DNA from: Bradyrhizobium sp. B097
GTDB lineage: Bacteria > Pseudomonadota > Alphaproteobacteria > Rhizobiales > Xanthobacteraceae
Reading direction: 5' to 3'
Assembly (NCBI RefSeq): GCF_038957035.1
Contig: NZ_CP152412.1
Coordinates: 1,043,501-1,107,500, forward strand
DNA length: 64,000 bases
Shown: piece after piece, positions 1 through 8,742 of the stretch
Layout: every line of letters starts with the position of its first letter
Position numbering within the stretch: the first letter of the stretch is position 1
The notes under the pieces: model-generated
Told to the model about the DNA's origin: nothing
Databases searched by the model: none
The model's input: the letters and a program-made list of their open reading frames with translations, nothing else
Translations under genes and position numbers: made by a program

Positions 1-561
1 GGAAAGTTCGCGATTGCTCAGCCAGAACTCCCAGACGTCGGCATAGGTGACGGGGACGCTGACCTGCGCCTTGATCGAACGGATCAGGTCGCGGAGGTCG
101 GACGCCGCCATTTCCTTGCGCAGGAGAACCTCGTTGCCGACCACGAGCGCAATGATCGTGTCGGGATATTGCTTGGCGAGGCGGATCGCCGTTTCGACCT
201 GCGTTGCATTCTTCTTTCGATCCCGATCGAGGAAAATGCCCTGAATGACTTTCAGCCCCGCCTTGGCTGCGAGCCCGGGGATCTGGTCGAGACCGAGATC
301 GGTCGCATAGGTGCGGATGCAGTTGGATATCTTCGCGAGTTGCGCGAGATCTTCCGCGATCTGTTCCGGCGTGACCTGCGTCGCGGGAGCAAGTGATGTC
401 TGATTGTTGCGGAACGGGGCGTAGGAGATGCACTGAACTTTGTCATTTGGATCAATTGGTGCGCGCACCAGGCTGACCGGGATGCCCAGCCACCACCACG
501 CCGCGGCGATAGCCCCGAGGGATATCAGGAGAAGCGTCAGTGGAGTGCGAAGTGAAACCAG
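1..561 (-). CDS. Glycoside hydrolase family 17 protein (3' end cut by window edge)
   Basis: The frame 561 to 1 on the minus strand reads as a membrane-anchored GH17 domain, the family that hydrolyses or rearranges beta-1,3-glucans. A hydrophobic N-terminal segment (about residues 5-30, containing LTLLLISLGAIAAAWWW) is followed by SYAPF, IRTYATDLG and VVGNEV. The Glu of GNE is the expected GH17 acid/base. The nucleophile Glu would lie beyond the edge. No ATG, GTG or TTG occurs in frame between the upstream stop at 646-648 and the first transmembrane residues. A CTG at 559-561 sits 6 nt after a perfect AAGGAGG, so I take CTG as the start; an internal GTG near 469 would cut off the membrane anchor. 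In Bradyrhizobium such enzymes can act on periplasmic or cell-surface glucans; the exact substrate is not shown. Confidence 0.8.
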   Translation of the reverse strand, partial: MVSLRTPLTLLLISLGAIAAAWWWLGIPVSLVRAPIDPNDKVQCISYAPFRNNQTSLAPATQVTPEQIAEDLAQLAKISNCIRTYATDLGLDQIPGLAAKAGLKVIQGIFLDRDRKKNATQVETAIRLAKQYPDTIIALVVGNEVLLRKEMAASDLRDLIRSIKAQVSVPVTYADVWEFWLSNRELS

Positions 562-567
562 GTCCGT

Positions 568-574
568 CCTCCTT
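568..574 (-). promoter_or_regulatory. Shine-Dalgarno site that fixes a CTG start
   Basis: On the minus strand the sequence is AAGGAGG, followed by 6 nt and the CTG at 559-561 that opens the GH17 frame. The match and spacing are ideal, and no ordinary start codon lies in frame nearby, so this site decides the start. Confidence 0.65.
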
Positions 575-682
575 GCAGGAAGGATGTGCTGGGAAAAATG
601 GGCGAGGCCGGCAAATTGAATAAGTATTCGTCTGCTCTTGCTATATCATGCGATCACGTAGTTGGAATGTTTTCTCGACGAC

Positions 683-1336
683 CTACTTCGCGCCGGCGAT
701 CACGCCTTCGCGATTCCTGAGTACGCGATAATAGGCCCACCACAGATGCGCGGCGGCGCCGCGCAGCGGACGCCACGGCTCGGCAAGCGGTGCCATCTGC
801 TTCGGCGTCGGCCGCTCCTTCAGCCCGAGCCCGACCTTGACCGCTTCCTGCACGGCGAGGTCGCCGGCGGGCCACGCATCGCCATGGCCGAGGCAGAACA
901 AGAGATAGACGTCGGCGGTCCACGGGCCGATCCCGGGCAGCGCGGTCAGCGTGTTGTGTGCGGCATCGGCCTCTTCGTTGGCGAGCACGTCGAGATTCAG
1001 CCGCTCCTCCGCGAGCTCGCGCGCGATGTGCTTCAGCGTCTTGATCTTGGCCGCGGAGAGCCCGAGCCGGCCAAGCCGGTCGGCCCGCGCCTTGCGGATC
1101 GTCTCATGGTGGAACGGGTCGAATGCCTTGCTGACGCGGCCCCAGATCGCGGCAGCACTCGCGGTCGACAGCTGCTGGCCGCAGACGATCGCGGCAAGTC
1201 CCGCAAACCCCGGCTCGCGCTGCCGGATCGCCGGCATGCCGGTCAGTTCGAGGATCGGGCGCAGCCGTCGATCCTGGTCGACCAGCTTCTGGATGGCCTC
1301 GTCGAGGTCGGTCTGGGTTTCGAGATGAATCAGCAT
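683..1336 (-). CDS. DNA-3-methyladenine glycosylase II (AlkA-type HhH-GPD)
   Basis: This 217-aa protein is a base-excision DNA glycosylase that removes alkylated purines. The helix-hairpin-helix LPGIGPWTAD lies at residues 133-142, and the catalytic Asp (D159, in AGDL) follows at the usual distance. It has no AlkA N-terminal TBP-like domain and no Ada part, so it is the short bacterial form. It is upstream of the GH17 gene on the same strand with a gap of about 120 bp, and divergent from gluQ. The ATG at 1336 is the first in frame and gives the family's usual length. Confidence 0.88.
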   Translation of the reverse strand: MLIHLETQTDLDEAIQKLVDQDRRLRPILELTGMPAIRQREPGFAGLAAIVCGQQLSTASAAAIWGRVSKAFDPFHHETIRKARADRLGRLGLSAAKIKTLKHIARELAEERLNLDVLANEEADAAHNTLTALPGIGPWTADVYLLFCLGHGDAWPAGDLAVQEAVKVGLGLKERPTPKQMAPLAEPWRPLRGAAAHLWWAYYRVLRNREGVIAGAK

Positions 1337-1356
1337 TGCGGGATCTGCATCGGCTT

Positions 1357-1521
1357 GTCATGCGCGGGCTTGACCCGCGCATCCATCTCCTATCGTAACA
1401 GAGTCTTGTCCAGCCGCATGGTCCGGAAAAGTGGAAACCGGTTTTCGCTTGCGACAAACGCAAGGCGTTTGCGCGAAGATCATGCCCAAACAAGGATCGC
1501 CGGGTCGAGCCCGGCAATGAC
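1357..1521. repeat. Composite palindromic intergenic element
   Basis: The ends are inverted: GTCATGCGCGGGCTTGACCC at the left and a GGGTCGAGCCCGGCAATGAC end at the right. Nested inside (1417-1495) is a second element that begins CATGGTCCGGAAAAGTGG and ends GATCATGCCCAAACAAGG. A near copy of the nested part lies at 28050-28130. It fills the alkA-gluQ gap and has no convincing reading frame. Confidence 0.75.
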
Positions 1522-1536
1522 CCGCGATCGAACGCC

Positions 1537-2406
1537 ATGCCACCCGTTTTCCGTTTTGCCCCGAGTCCGAATGGCTACCTCCATCTCGGTCATGCCTATT
1601 CCGCGCTGCTCAACCATGACCTCGCGAAGCAGTCGGGCGGACGCTTCCTGCTGCGGATCGAGGACATCGACGCGACGCGCTGCCGGGTCGAGTTCGAGCA
1701 GGCGATCTACGAGGATCTGGCCTGGCTCGGCATCGCCTGGGAGACCCCGGTGCGGCGGCAGTCGGAGCATTTCGCCGCCTATCGCGCGGCGATCGACCGC
1801 CTGTCGGCCGAGCGGCTGGTCTATCCGAGCTTCGAGAGCCGCGCCGAGATCGCGCGGCTGGTCGCGGAATGCGAGGCGGGTGGCGCGTGGCCGCGCGATC
1901 CCGATGGCGCGCCGCTCTATCCGGGAACGGCGAAATCGCTGTCGGCCGGGGAGCGCGACCGGCTGATCGGGCAGGGCGCGCCGTTCGCGCTGCGGCTCGA
2001 TATGGCGGCAGCATGCGCGCGCACCGGCGGCCTGCGCTGGCAGGAGGCGGGCGAGGGGCCGGCGGGCGAGACCGGGGACGTGGCGGCCCGGCCGGAGGCG
2101 TGGGGCGACGTGATCCTGGCGCGCAAGGAGACCCCAACCAGTTACCATCTCTCGGTCGTGATCGACGACGCCCTGCAGGGCGTCACCGATGTGGTCAGGG
2201 GCGTTGACCTGTTCTGGTCGACCAGCGTGCATCGGCTGTTGCAGGAGCTGCTTGGCATGCCCGTGCCGGCCTACCGGCACCATGCGCTGATCCGCGACGC
2301 CGCCGGCCAAAAGCTGTCGAAATCGACCCGGGCGACTGGACTGCGCGAGCTGCGGGCGGAGGGCGTAAGCCCAGCCGATATCCGCCGCCTGGTCGGCTTG
2401 CTCTAG
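1537..2406 (+). CDS. gluQ: Glutamyl-Q tRNA(Asp) synthetase
   Basis: GluQRS activates glutamate without tRNA and transfers it to queuosine at the wobble position of tRNA-Asp. The 289-aa length fits a paralogue lacking the GluRS anticodon-binding domains. The class I signatures are HLGH (residues 16-19) in FAPSPNGYLHLGH and KLSKS (259-263). The zinc-binding cysteine cluster of the E. coli enzyme is absent: the matching stretch reads YPSFESRAEIARL, and only an isolated Cys follows. Zinc-free versions are known in this family, so function is probably kept. It is monocistronic, with a repeat upstream and no recognisable gene for 327 bp downstream. Confidence 0.93.
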   Translation: MPPVFRFAPSPNGYLHLGHAYSALLNHDLAKQSGGRFLLRIEDIDATRCRVEFEQAIYEDLAWLGIAWETPVRRQSEHFAAYRAAIDRLSAERLVYPSFESRAEIARLVAECEAGGAWPRDPDGAPLYPGTAKSLSAGERDRLIGQGAPFALRLDMAAACARTGGLRWQEAGEGPAGETGDVAARPEAWGDVILARKETPTSYHLSVVIDDALQGVTDVVRGVDLFWSTSVHRLLQELLGMPVPAYRHHALIRDAAGQKLSKSTRATGLRELRAEGVSPADIRRLVGLL

Positions 2407-2733
2407 CGTTCTGCACATGATTTCGGAATAATGGAAGTCTGCCGCTGATTTGCCCGACGTGTCAAGTTGCCGTGTCGAACGCCGGTAGCCGCCGGCTCCT
2501 TTGCATGGGGTTGTTTTCGATATTTTGGCGGTGCGTCCCTGTGACGGCAGGCTATCGCGTATGGCTGTCAGCCAAGTGCCATGTGCGACAGCCCTGCCCG
2601 CAAGCGGGTGAGGTACCGCGGATGGATGGACTGGTTACCATCATCCTGACTTGCCTTGGCTACACCCAAAGGGCGCCGTGACTCTGCCGCTCCTGGCATG
2701 CCATGCTGCCCGCGGGGCGGGGTCACGGAGATC
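2407..2733. other. Intergenic stretch without a recognised gene
   Basis: This lies between gluQ and the hybrid kinase. A short reading frame (2472-2681) has no signal, motif or convincing start. A small hairpin with stem CCCG/CGGG sits near 2597-2608. It presumably carries the kinase promoter, but I cannot point to clear -35/-10 boxes. Confidence 0.4.
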
Positions 2734-4029
2734 ATGGCGAAAGCATCGCGCGGAGGGCGCAGCAAGCGGCGAGCCAAGGGCGAGCCGTCGAAGACCCGCG
2801 TCGCCAAGGCGGTCACCAAGGCGGTCGCGAAGCCGGGCCGCAAGCGAACTGCGCCGAAGCCCTCCCCGAAGGCCAGTCCCGGCCTGATCGAGACCGCGCT
2901 TGCCGCCTTTGCCCATGAGGTCAGGACCCCGCTGACCGGAATCCTCGCGATCAGCAACCTGCTCGCGACATCGGATCTCGGCGAGCGCGAGCGGCGCTGG
3001 GTCGATACCATCAAGGCTGGCGCCGAACATCTGGCGAGCCTTGCGACCCTGTTCGTCGACGCTGCCCGGAGCGAGGGGCCAGGGCTCGAGATCCGGCAGG
3101 ACTTCTTCGACCTGCGCACGCTGGCGCGCCACGCCGGGGATTCACTGGCCGGCCGCGCCGCAGCCAAGGGATTGCGAGCCTCGGTCGATATCTCCGCGAA
3201 GCTGCCGGCGTTTGCGGTCGGCGATCCCGTCCGGCTGCGCGCGGCGCTGGAAAACCTGATCGACAACGCCGTCAAGTTCACCGAGCAGGGCAGCATCGAG
3301 TTGCATGTCGCGCCGGTGCGCGCGGCCAAGAGGGCGGCCAAGGGAAAGGCGGACGGCAGGATCGGGGTTGCCTTTGCGATCTCCGACAGCGGCATCGGCC
3401 TGACGCTATCGGAGGTCAAGCGCCTGTTCCGGCCGTTCTCGCAGGCCAATGTCTCGATCGCCGCGCGGTTCGGCGGCGCCGGGCTCGGCCTGTCCTCGGT
3501 CAAGCAGCTCGCGCGCGCCATGGGCGGCGACATCGTCGTGGCCCAGCGCAAGGGCGGCGGCACCGTCTTCACGCTCAACGTGGTGCTGGTCTCAGCCGCA
3601 GGACCGGCCGGTGCGTCCTCGAGCGAAGGCGCGCCGGTGCCGTCATCGCAGGGGCTCCGCCTGCTCAGCGTCGAGGACAATCCGTTCGGCCGCGTCGTGC
3701 TCAACACGATCCTGACCGAGCTCGGTCACCATGCCGAATTCATCGGTCAGGGTGAGGGCGCGCCCGATCGGCTCGGACAGGGTGCCTTCGACGCCGTGCT
3801 GATGGACATGGTGCTGCCCGGCATCGGCGGCGTCGAGGCCATCAAGCGCATCCGCGCGCTGCCGCCGCCGCATGGCCGGATATTGATCGTCGGGATTTCC
3901 GGGCGTGCCGAGGACGAAGCCGCGGCGCGCGCCGCCGGCGCCGACGCCTTCCTGGTCAAGCCTGTTTCTCCGCGGGCGCTCGCGACTGCGCTGCTTGAAG
4001 CGAAACGCCGCGCGGCAGCCGCGACTTGA
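2734..4029 (+). CDS. Soluble hybrid histidine kinase with C-terminal receiver
   Basis: This 431-aa cytoplasmic two-component protein has a basic Lys/Arg/Pro-rich N-terminal tail of about 45 residues and no sensor or membrane segment. Next come a HisKA domain with H box FAHEVRTPL (His about 61), an HATPase domain with N box ENLIDNAVKFT and G boxes DSGIGL and GGAGLGLSS, and a receiver with phospho-acceptor Asp about 358 in VLMDMVLPG and the conserved Lys in FLVKP. The start at 2734 (MAKASRGG, after GGAG) is preferred to an upstream ATG at 2656 that adds unlikely sequence. No cognate regulator is adjacent. Its 3' end overlaps the convergent yihY gene by 74 bp. Confidence 0.87.
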   Translation: MAKASRGGRSKRRAKGEPSKTRVAKAVTKAVAKPGRKRTAPKPSPKASPGLIETALAAFAHEVRTPLTGILAISNLLATSDLGERERRWVDTIKAGAEHLASLATLFVDAARSEGPGLEIRQDFFDLRTLARHAGDSLAGRAAAKGLRASVDISAKLPAFAVGDPVRLRAALENLIDNAVKFTEQGSIELHVAPVRAAKRAAKGKADGRIGVAFAISDSGIGLTLSEVKRLFRPFSQANVSIAARFGGAGLGLSSVKQLARAMGGDIVVAQRKGGGTVFTLNVVLVSAAGPAGASSSEGAPVPSSQGLRLLSVEDNPFGRVVLNTILTELGHHAEFIGQGEGAPDRLGQGAFDAVLMDMVLPGIGGVEAIKRIRALPPPHGRILIVGISGRAEDEAAARAAGADAFLVKPVSPRALATALLEAKRRAAAAT

Positions 4030-4900
4030 TGATCGCGGCGTTGAGCTCGCCGCCGAACACGAAGATCGCGGCGATGAAATACAGGAACACCAGCGCGATT
4101 ACCACCGAGGCGAGCCCCGCATACATCGTGACGTAATTGTTGGCGAAGCGCGCCAGATACATGCCGAAGCCGATGCCCGAGATCAGCGACGCGACCACGG
4201 TAAAGATGATGCCGGGCAGGATCTGCGTGAAGCCGCGGCGGCCCGCCGGCAGCCAGGCATGCAGGATGAAGAGCGCGATGACCAGCGCCAGCACCGTGAT
4301 GCCGTAACGGGCGGTGTTGAGCAGGCTCTCGTTCGATTCGACGAAGAACGGAATATAGCGCCGCGCCGCCTCGATGATCAGCGGCCCGAGCACGATCAGG
4401 AACGCCATCGCGAGCGAGGTGAACGCCGCGACCAGCGTGTAGCCGATCGATTCCAGCCGCAGCCAGTACCAGCGCCGCGGCTCGATCACGGCATAGGCGC
4501 GGTTCAGCGCCACCCGCAGCGCCTCGACGCCGTTGGAGGCGAAGTACACCGCGAGCACCGCGCCGATGGTCAGGATATCGCCGCGGGTGTTGGTCAGCAC
4601 GTCGTGGATCTGACCGGACAGCGCCTCGGCGACCTGCTGCGGCCAGACCTGCAGCAACAGTCCGACGGCCTGGTCGGCAAGCTCCTTGGAGCCGAAGAAG
4701 CCGGCCACCGACGTCAGCACGATCAGGAACGGAAACAGCGCCATCAGGGTTGACAGCGCGATGTGGCTCGCGATCGCCCAGCCGTCGTCGGCGAGGAACG
4801 TGTAAAAGGCATCCATCACGACGTCGTAGACGTAACGAAGCTGCTTCACATTCCACCCGGCATTGTCGAAAACCGCTCGGTCCGAGACCGGACCCAGCAT
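3956..4900 (-). CDS. yihY: YihY/BrkB family inner-membrane protein
   Basis: This 314-aa polytopic protein has about six hydrophobic helices. Typical family features are GWAIASHIALSTLMALFPF near residues 40-58, the central ILTIGAVLAVYFASNGVEAL, and the final helix with FGGELNAAI. The family was once called ribonuclease BN/BrkB, but those roles are not supported for it; the true function is unknown. The gene is convergent with the hybrid kinase and both coding regions share 3956-4029. Confidence 0.9.
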   Translation of the reverse strand: MLGPVSDRAVFDNAGWNVKQLRYVYDVVMDAFYTFLADDGWAIASHIALSTLMALFPFLIVLTSVAGFFGSKELADQAVGLLLQVWPQQVAEALSGQIHDVLTNTRGDILTIGAVLAVYFASNGVEALRVALNRAYAVIEPRRWYWLRLESIGYTLVAAFTSLAMAFLIVLGPLIIEAARRYIPFFVESNESLLNTARYGITVLALVIALFILHAWLPAGRRGFTQILPGIIFTVVASLISGIGFGMYLARFANNYVTMYAGLASVVIALVFLYFIAAIFVFGGELNAAIIKSRLPRGVSLQAAQSRAPAEKQA

Positions 4901-4982
4901 CTGATATTACGCGGTGAAAAGCCAGTTGGTTGCATACGCCGCCTGTGTGGAAGTCCGCGTCCTGCGGTGTTATGTACCGCAG

Positions 4983-5177
4983 ATGACATCTGTCCTCAGC
5001 ACGATCATTCTTCCCATCGCCGTCGGCGCCGTCGCATTGGTGCTCCTGCTCGGCCTCGTCAACATGATGAAGGGCGGCTCGCCGAACACATCGCAGAAGC
5101 TGATGCGGCTGCGCGTGCTGCTGCAGTTCGTCGCCATCGTCATCGCGATGCTCGCGGTCTGGGCGATGGGGCGGTAG
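4983..5177 (+). CDS. HIG1-domain twin-transmembrane protein
   Basis: This 64-aa protein has two hydrophobic helices (about residues 7-28 and 44-62) joined by a loop with SQKLMRLRVLLQ, which matches the HIG1 motif. HIG1 proteins associate with respiratory complexes in mitochondria; the bacterial role is less clear. It lies 32 bp before the adenosyltransferase gene and is probably co-transcribed with it. The ATG at 4983 (MTSVLST) is preferred to an upstream ATG at 4914, which would add non-hydrophobic, Cys-containing sequence untypical of the family. Confidence 0.8.
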   Translation: MTSVLSTIILPIAVGAVALVLLLGLVNMMKGGSPNTSQKLMRLRVLLQFVAIVIAMLAVWAMGR

Positions 5178-5209
5178 ACGCGATGCGCAAACCTTAGAGG
5201 ATCACGGCC

Positions 5210-5782
5210 ATGGTCGTACTCAATCGGATCTACACGCGCACCGGCGATGACGGCACCACCGCGCTCGGCTCCGGCGAACGGCGGCCGAAATACGATCTGC
5301 GGGTTACCGCCTATGGCACCGTCGACGAGACCAATGCCGCGATCGGCGTGGTGCGGCTGCATCTGGCCGACAGTCCCGAGGTCGATGCGATGCTCGGCCG
5401 GATCCAGAACGATCTGTTCGATCTCGGCGCCGACCTTGCGGTGCCTGAGCGCGAGGGCAAGACCGAGCGTCTGCGGGTGCTGGCGAGCCAGGTCGAGCGG
5501 CTGGAGCGCGACATCGACAGCCTCAACGACCAGCTCGCGCCGCTGACCTCGTTCGTGCTGCCCGGCGGGACGCCGGCTTCTGCATATCTGCATCTCGCCC
5601 GGACGATATGTCGCCGCGCGGAACGGATCATGGTGGAACTCGCGGCCCGACCGGACGAGACGGTCAATTCCGCTGGCATCCAGTATATGAACCGACTGTC
5701 GGATTTCCTGTTCGTTGCCAGCCGCTTCCTGAATAATAAAGGGGCGGGGGACGTGTTGTGGGTGCCGGGCCAGAACCGCTAA
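5210..5782 (+). CDS. pduO: Cob(I)alamin adenosyltransferase, PduO type
   Basis: This 190-aa ATR transfers the 5'-deoxyadenosyl group of ATP to cob(I)alamin to make coenzyme B12. Family motifs are TRTGDDGTT (residues 9-17, ATP loop), AYGTVDETNAAIG, the basic helix ICRRAERIM, and MNRLSDFLF near the C terminus. It lies downstream of a HIG1 gene and upstream of etfBA. This suits a fatty- and amino-acid oxidation locus, where adenosylcobalamin serves methylmalonyl-CoA mutase. An intrinsic terminator follows at once. Confidence 0.92.
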   Translation: MVVLNRIYTRTGDDGTTALGSGERRPKYDLRVTAYGTVDETNAAIGVVRLHLADSPEVDAMLGRIQNDLFDLGADLAVPEREGKTERLRVLASQVERLERDIDSLNDQLAPLTSFVLPGGTPASAYLHLARTICRRAERIMVELAARPDETVNSAGIQYMNRLSDFLFVASRFLNNKGAGDVLWVPGQNR

Positions 5783-5790
5783 ACTGGTTC

Positions 5791-5811
5791 AAAACCGGGG
5801 GACGGTTTTTT
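5791..5811 (+). terminator. Intrinsic terminator after the adenosyltransferase gene
   Basis: A 7-bp stem AAAACCG/CGGTTTT with a 5-nt loop runs into a T tract (5806-5811). It lies 9 bp after the stop codon and separates this unit from etfBA. Confidence 0.75.
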
Positions 5812-5899
5812 GGCTTTGCCGCGTTGACCGGGGGGTACGGGACCTTTAGGTTCCGCGCCAGCCAACCGAAACCCATAAAATCAAAGCGAAAGAGGATCG

Positions 5900-6649
5900 A
5901 TGAAGGTTCTTGTGCCGGTAAAGCGGGTCGTCGACTACAACGTCAAGGTCCGCGTCAAGAGCGATGGATCGGGCGTGGAGCTCGCCAACGTCAAGATGTC
6001 GATGAACCCGTTCGACGAAATCGCCGTCGAGGAAGCACTGCGGCTGAAGGAAGCCGGCAAGGCGACCGAAGTGGTGGTGGTGTCGATCGGACCGGCGCAG
6101 GCTTCCGAGACCATTCGCACCGGGCTCGCGATGGGCGCCGACCGCGGCATCCTGGTCAAGGCCGAAGGCAATGTCGAACCGCTCGCGGTTGCCAAGATCC
6201 TCAAGGCGGTGGTCGAGGCGGAGCAGCCCGGCCTCGTCATTCTCGGCAAACAGGCAATCGACGACGATAGCAATCAGACCGGCCAGATGCTGGCTGCGCT
6301 GCTCGGCTGGTCGCAGGCGACCTTCGCCTCCAAGCTCGAGGTCGATGGTTCTGATTTCAAGGTCACGCGCGAAGTCGACGGCGGCCTGCAGACCATCAAG
6401 CTCAAGGGCCCGGCGATCGTTACCACCGATCTCCGCCTCAACGAGCCGCGCTATGCGTCGCTGCCCAACATCATGAAGGCGAAGAAGAAGCCGATCGACG
6501 ACAAGAGCGTCGCTGACTACGGCGTCGATGTCACGCCGCGTCTGGAAGTGCTGAAGACCGCGGAACCGGCAGGCCGCAAGGCGGGCGTCAAGGTCAAGGA
6601 CGTCGCCGAACTCGTGAACAAGCTCAAGACCGAAGCCGGGGTTCTCTGA
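5900..6649 (+). CDS. etfB: Electron transfer flavoprotein beta subunit
   Basis: The 249-aa subunit binds AMP and, with EtfA, carries electrons from acyl-CoA dehydrogenases to ETF-ubiquinone oxidoreductase. It opens with [20 protein letters not shown] and contains [19 protein letters not shown] and [16 protein letters not shown], both highly conserved. The start follows AGAGG at a good distance. The stop TGA overlaps the etfA ATG by 1 nt, so the two are translationally coupled. Confidence 0.97.
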   Translation: MKVLVPVKRVVDYNVKVRVKSDGSGVELANVKMSMNPFDEIAVEEALRLKEAGKATEVVVVSIGPAQASETIRTGLAMGADRGILVKAEGNVEPLAVAKILKAVVEAEQPGLVILGKQAIDDDSNQTGQMLAALLGWSQATFASKLEVDGSDFKVTREVDGGLQTIKLKGPAIVTTDLRLNEPRYASLPNIMKAKKKPIDDKSVADYGVDVTPRLEVLKTAEPAGRKAGVKVKDVAELVNKLKTEAGVL

Positions 6650-7599
6650 TGACGACGCTGTTGATTGCTGAACACGACCACGAGACCCTGAAGGACTCGA
6701 CCAACAAGGCGCTGACCGCGGCGAGCCAGCTCGGTGGCGACGTCCATGTGCTGGTTGCCGGTGGCGGCCAGGGCACCAAGGCGGCGGCGGAAGCCGCCGC
6801 CAAGCTTGCCGGCGTCGCCAAGGTGCTGGTGGCCGAAGGCCCCGCCTATGAGCACGACCTTGCCGAGCCGCTGGCTGCGCTGATCGTCGCGCTGGCGCCG
6901 AACTATGACGCCTTCGTCGCGCCCGCGACCTCGCGCTTCAAGAACGTGATGCCGCGCGTTGCAGCGCTGCTCGACGTCATGCAGGTCTCGGAGATCATCA
7001 AGGTCGTCGCGCCCGACACCTATGAGCGGCCGATCTATGCCGGCAACGCGATCCAGACCGTGAAGTCGAAGGACGCCAAGAAGGTGATCACGGTCCGCAC
7101 CTCGACCTTCGCCGCGGCCGGCGAGGGCGGCAGCGCCGCGATCGAGAACGCCGCATCCGCCGCCGATCCGGGCCTGTCCACGTTCGTCGGCGAGGAGGTC
7201 GCCAAGAGCGACCGTCCGGAACTGACCTCGGCCAAGATCATCGTCTCGGGCGGCCGCGCCATGCAGAGCCGCGAGAACTTCGCCAAATACATCGAGCCGC
7301 TCGCCGACAAGCTCGGCGCCGGCGTCGGCGCCTCGCGCGCCGCGGTCGATGCCGGCTATGCGCCGAACGACTGGCAGGTCGGCCAGACCGGCAAGGTGGT
7401 GGCCCCGGAACTCTATGTCGCGGTCGGCATCTCCGGCGCGATCCAGCATCTGGCCGGCATGAAGGACTCCAAGGTGATCGTCGCCATCAACAAGGATGAG
7501 GACGCACCGATCTTCCAGGTCGCCGATTACGGCCTGGTCGCCGACCTCTACCAGGCGGTTCCGGAGCTGACCGAAGCGCTCGGCAAGCTCGGAAAATAA
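6649..7599 (+). CDS. etfA: Electron transfer flavoprotein alpha subunit
   Basis: This 316-aa FAD-binding partner of EtfB has the N-terminal nucleotide-type fold. The C-terminal FAD domain carries [33 protein letters not shown] and [20 protein letters not shown], the classic EtfA signatures. Together with the downstream hydroxyacyl-CoA dehydrogenase this forms a beta-oxidation unit, though a strong terminator separates etfBA from that gene. Confidence 0.97.
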   Translation: MTTLLIAEHDHETLKDSTNKALTAASQLGGDVHVLVAGGGQGTKAAAEAAAKLAGVAKVLVAEGPAYEHDLAEPLAALIVALAPNYDAFVAPATSRFKNVMPRVAALLDVMQVSEIIKVVAPDTYERPIYAGNAIQTVKSKDAKKVITVRTSTFAAAGEGGSAAIENAASAADPGLSTFVGEEVAKSDRPELTSAKIIVSGGRAMQSRENFAKYIEPLADKLGAGVGASRAAVDAGYAPNDWQVGQTGKVVAPELYVAVGISGAIQHLAGMKDSKVIVAINKDEDAPIFQVADYGLVADLYQAVPELTEALGKLGK

Positions 7600-7607
7600 G
7601 CGACAAG

Positions 7608-7646
7608 ACACCGGCCGGGTGGCTAAGCTCCGGCCGGTGTTGTTAT
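7608..7646 (+). terminator. Intrinsic terminator after etfBA
   Basis: An 11-bp perfect stem (ACACCGGCCGG/CCGGCCGGTGT, 7608-7618 and 7630-7640) with an 11-nt loop is followed by a T-rich run. It sits 8 bp after the etfA stop. Confidence 0.85.
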
Positions 7647-7657
7647 TTTCGAGGCAA

Positions 7658-7760
7658 TGATCCGGAAACGTTTTTCCGGAAGGATCATGCCCGACAGGGG
7701 AAATGGGATCGGGGTGTGATTGCCTGCAATCACATCATGCTCCCGGGAAACGTTTTCCGG
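7658..7760. repeat. GATCCGGAAA-type palindromic element
   Basis: The hairpin ATGATCCGGAAACG/TTTTTCCGGAAGGATCAT is followed by a second inverted unit with GTGATTGCCTGCAATCAC and GGAAACGTTTTCC. The ATGATCCGGAAA core recurs at 1417, 27268 (reverse) and 28050. It separates etfBA from the dehydrogenase gene. Confidence 0.7.
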
Positions 7761-7846
7761 CGGATTGGGCAACCCGGAAGGCTTCACTTCGGGTATCGTT
7801 GGAATTGGGCAGGCGCGACATGCGCGCCGTTCCGGTGGATGACAAG

Positions 7847-8728
7847 ATGACGGTGGCAATCAAAAAGGTCGGCGTGATCGGTTCGGGCCAGATGGGCAAT
7901 GGTATTGCCCATGTGGCGGCGCTGGCCGGTTTCGACGTGGTGCTCAATGACGTCTCCGCGGACCGGCTGAAGTCGGCGCTGGCGACCATCAACGGCAATC
8001 TGACCCGCCAGGTCGCCAAGAAGGCGATCGGCGAGGGCGAGCGCAAGCAGGCGCTCGACCGCATCGCCTCCGCCGAGACGATCGATGCGCTCGCCGATTG
8101 CGATCTCGTGATCGAGACCGCGGTCGAGAAGGAAGAAACCAAGCGCAAGATCTTCCACGACGTCTGTGCGGTGCTGAAGCCGGAAGCGATCGTCGCGACC
8201 AACTCGTCGTCGATCTCGATCACACGGCTCGCGGCCTCGACCGACCGCCCGGAAAAATTCATCGGCATTCATTTCATGAATCCGGTGCCGGCGATGGAGC
8301 TGGTCGAGCTGATCCGCGGCATCGCCACCGATGACACGACCTTCGACACCGCCAAGGCGTTCGTCGCCAAGCTCGGCAAGCAGGTCGCGGTGTCGGAAGA
8401 TTTCCCCGCCTTCATCGTCAACCGCATTCTGCTGCCGATGATCAACGAGGCGATCTACACGCTGTATGAGGGCGTCGGTAACGTCGAGGCGATCGATGCC
8501 GCGATGAAGCTCGGCGCGCACCACCCGATGGGCCCGCTCGAGCTCGCCGATTTCATCGGCCTCGACACCTGCCTGTCGATCATGCAGGTGCTGCACGAGG
8601 GGCTCGCCGACTCCAAGTACCGGCCGTGCCCGCTGCTGGTGAAATACGTCGAGGCCGGCTGGCTCGGACGCAAGAGCCAGCGCGGCTTCTACGACTACCG
8701 CGGCGACAAGCCGATCCCGACGCGGTAA
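7847..8728 (+). CDS. 3-hydroxybutyryl-CoA (3-hydroxyacyl-CoA) dehydrogenase
   Basis: The 293-aa enzyme reversibly oxidises (S)-3-hydroxyacyl-CoA with NAD. It serves in butyryl-CoA/beta-oxidation metabolism and can feed polyhydroxybutyrate turnover. A Rossmann motif GSGQMGNGIA occupies residues 12-21. The catalytic His-Glu region reads HFMNPVPAMELVE, and the C-terminal domain has HHPMGPLELADFIGLD. The start at 7847 (MTVAIKKVG) gives the family's usual length; in-frame codons upstream (for example 7820) would add untypical sequence. Confidence 0.93.
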   Translation: MTVAIKKVGVIGSGQMGNGIAHVAALAGFDVVLNDVSADRLKSALATINGNLTRQVAKKAIGEGERKQALDRIASAETIDALADCDLVIETAVEKEETKRKIFHDVCAVLKPEAIVATNSSSISITRLAASTDRPEKFIGIHFMNPVPAMELVELIRGIATDDTTFDTAKAFVAKLGKQVAVSEDFPAFIVNRILLPMINEAIYTLYEGVGNVEAIDAAMKLGAHHPMGPLELADFIGLDTCLSIMQVLHEGLADSKYRPCPLLVKYVEAGWLGRKSQRGFYDYRGDKPIPTR

Positions 8729-8742
8729 TCCACGCGCTCTCG

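Noticed and set aside
2472..2681. Short frame between gluQ and the hybrid kinase
   Set aside because: No motif, signal, good start context or neighbour linkage supports it.
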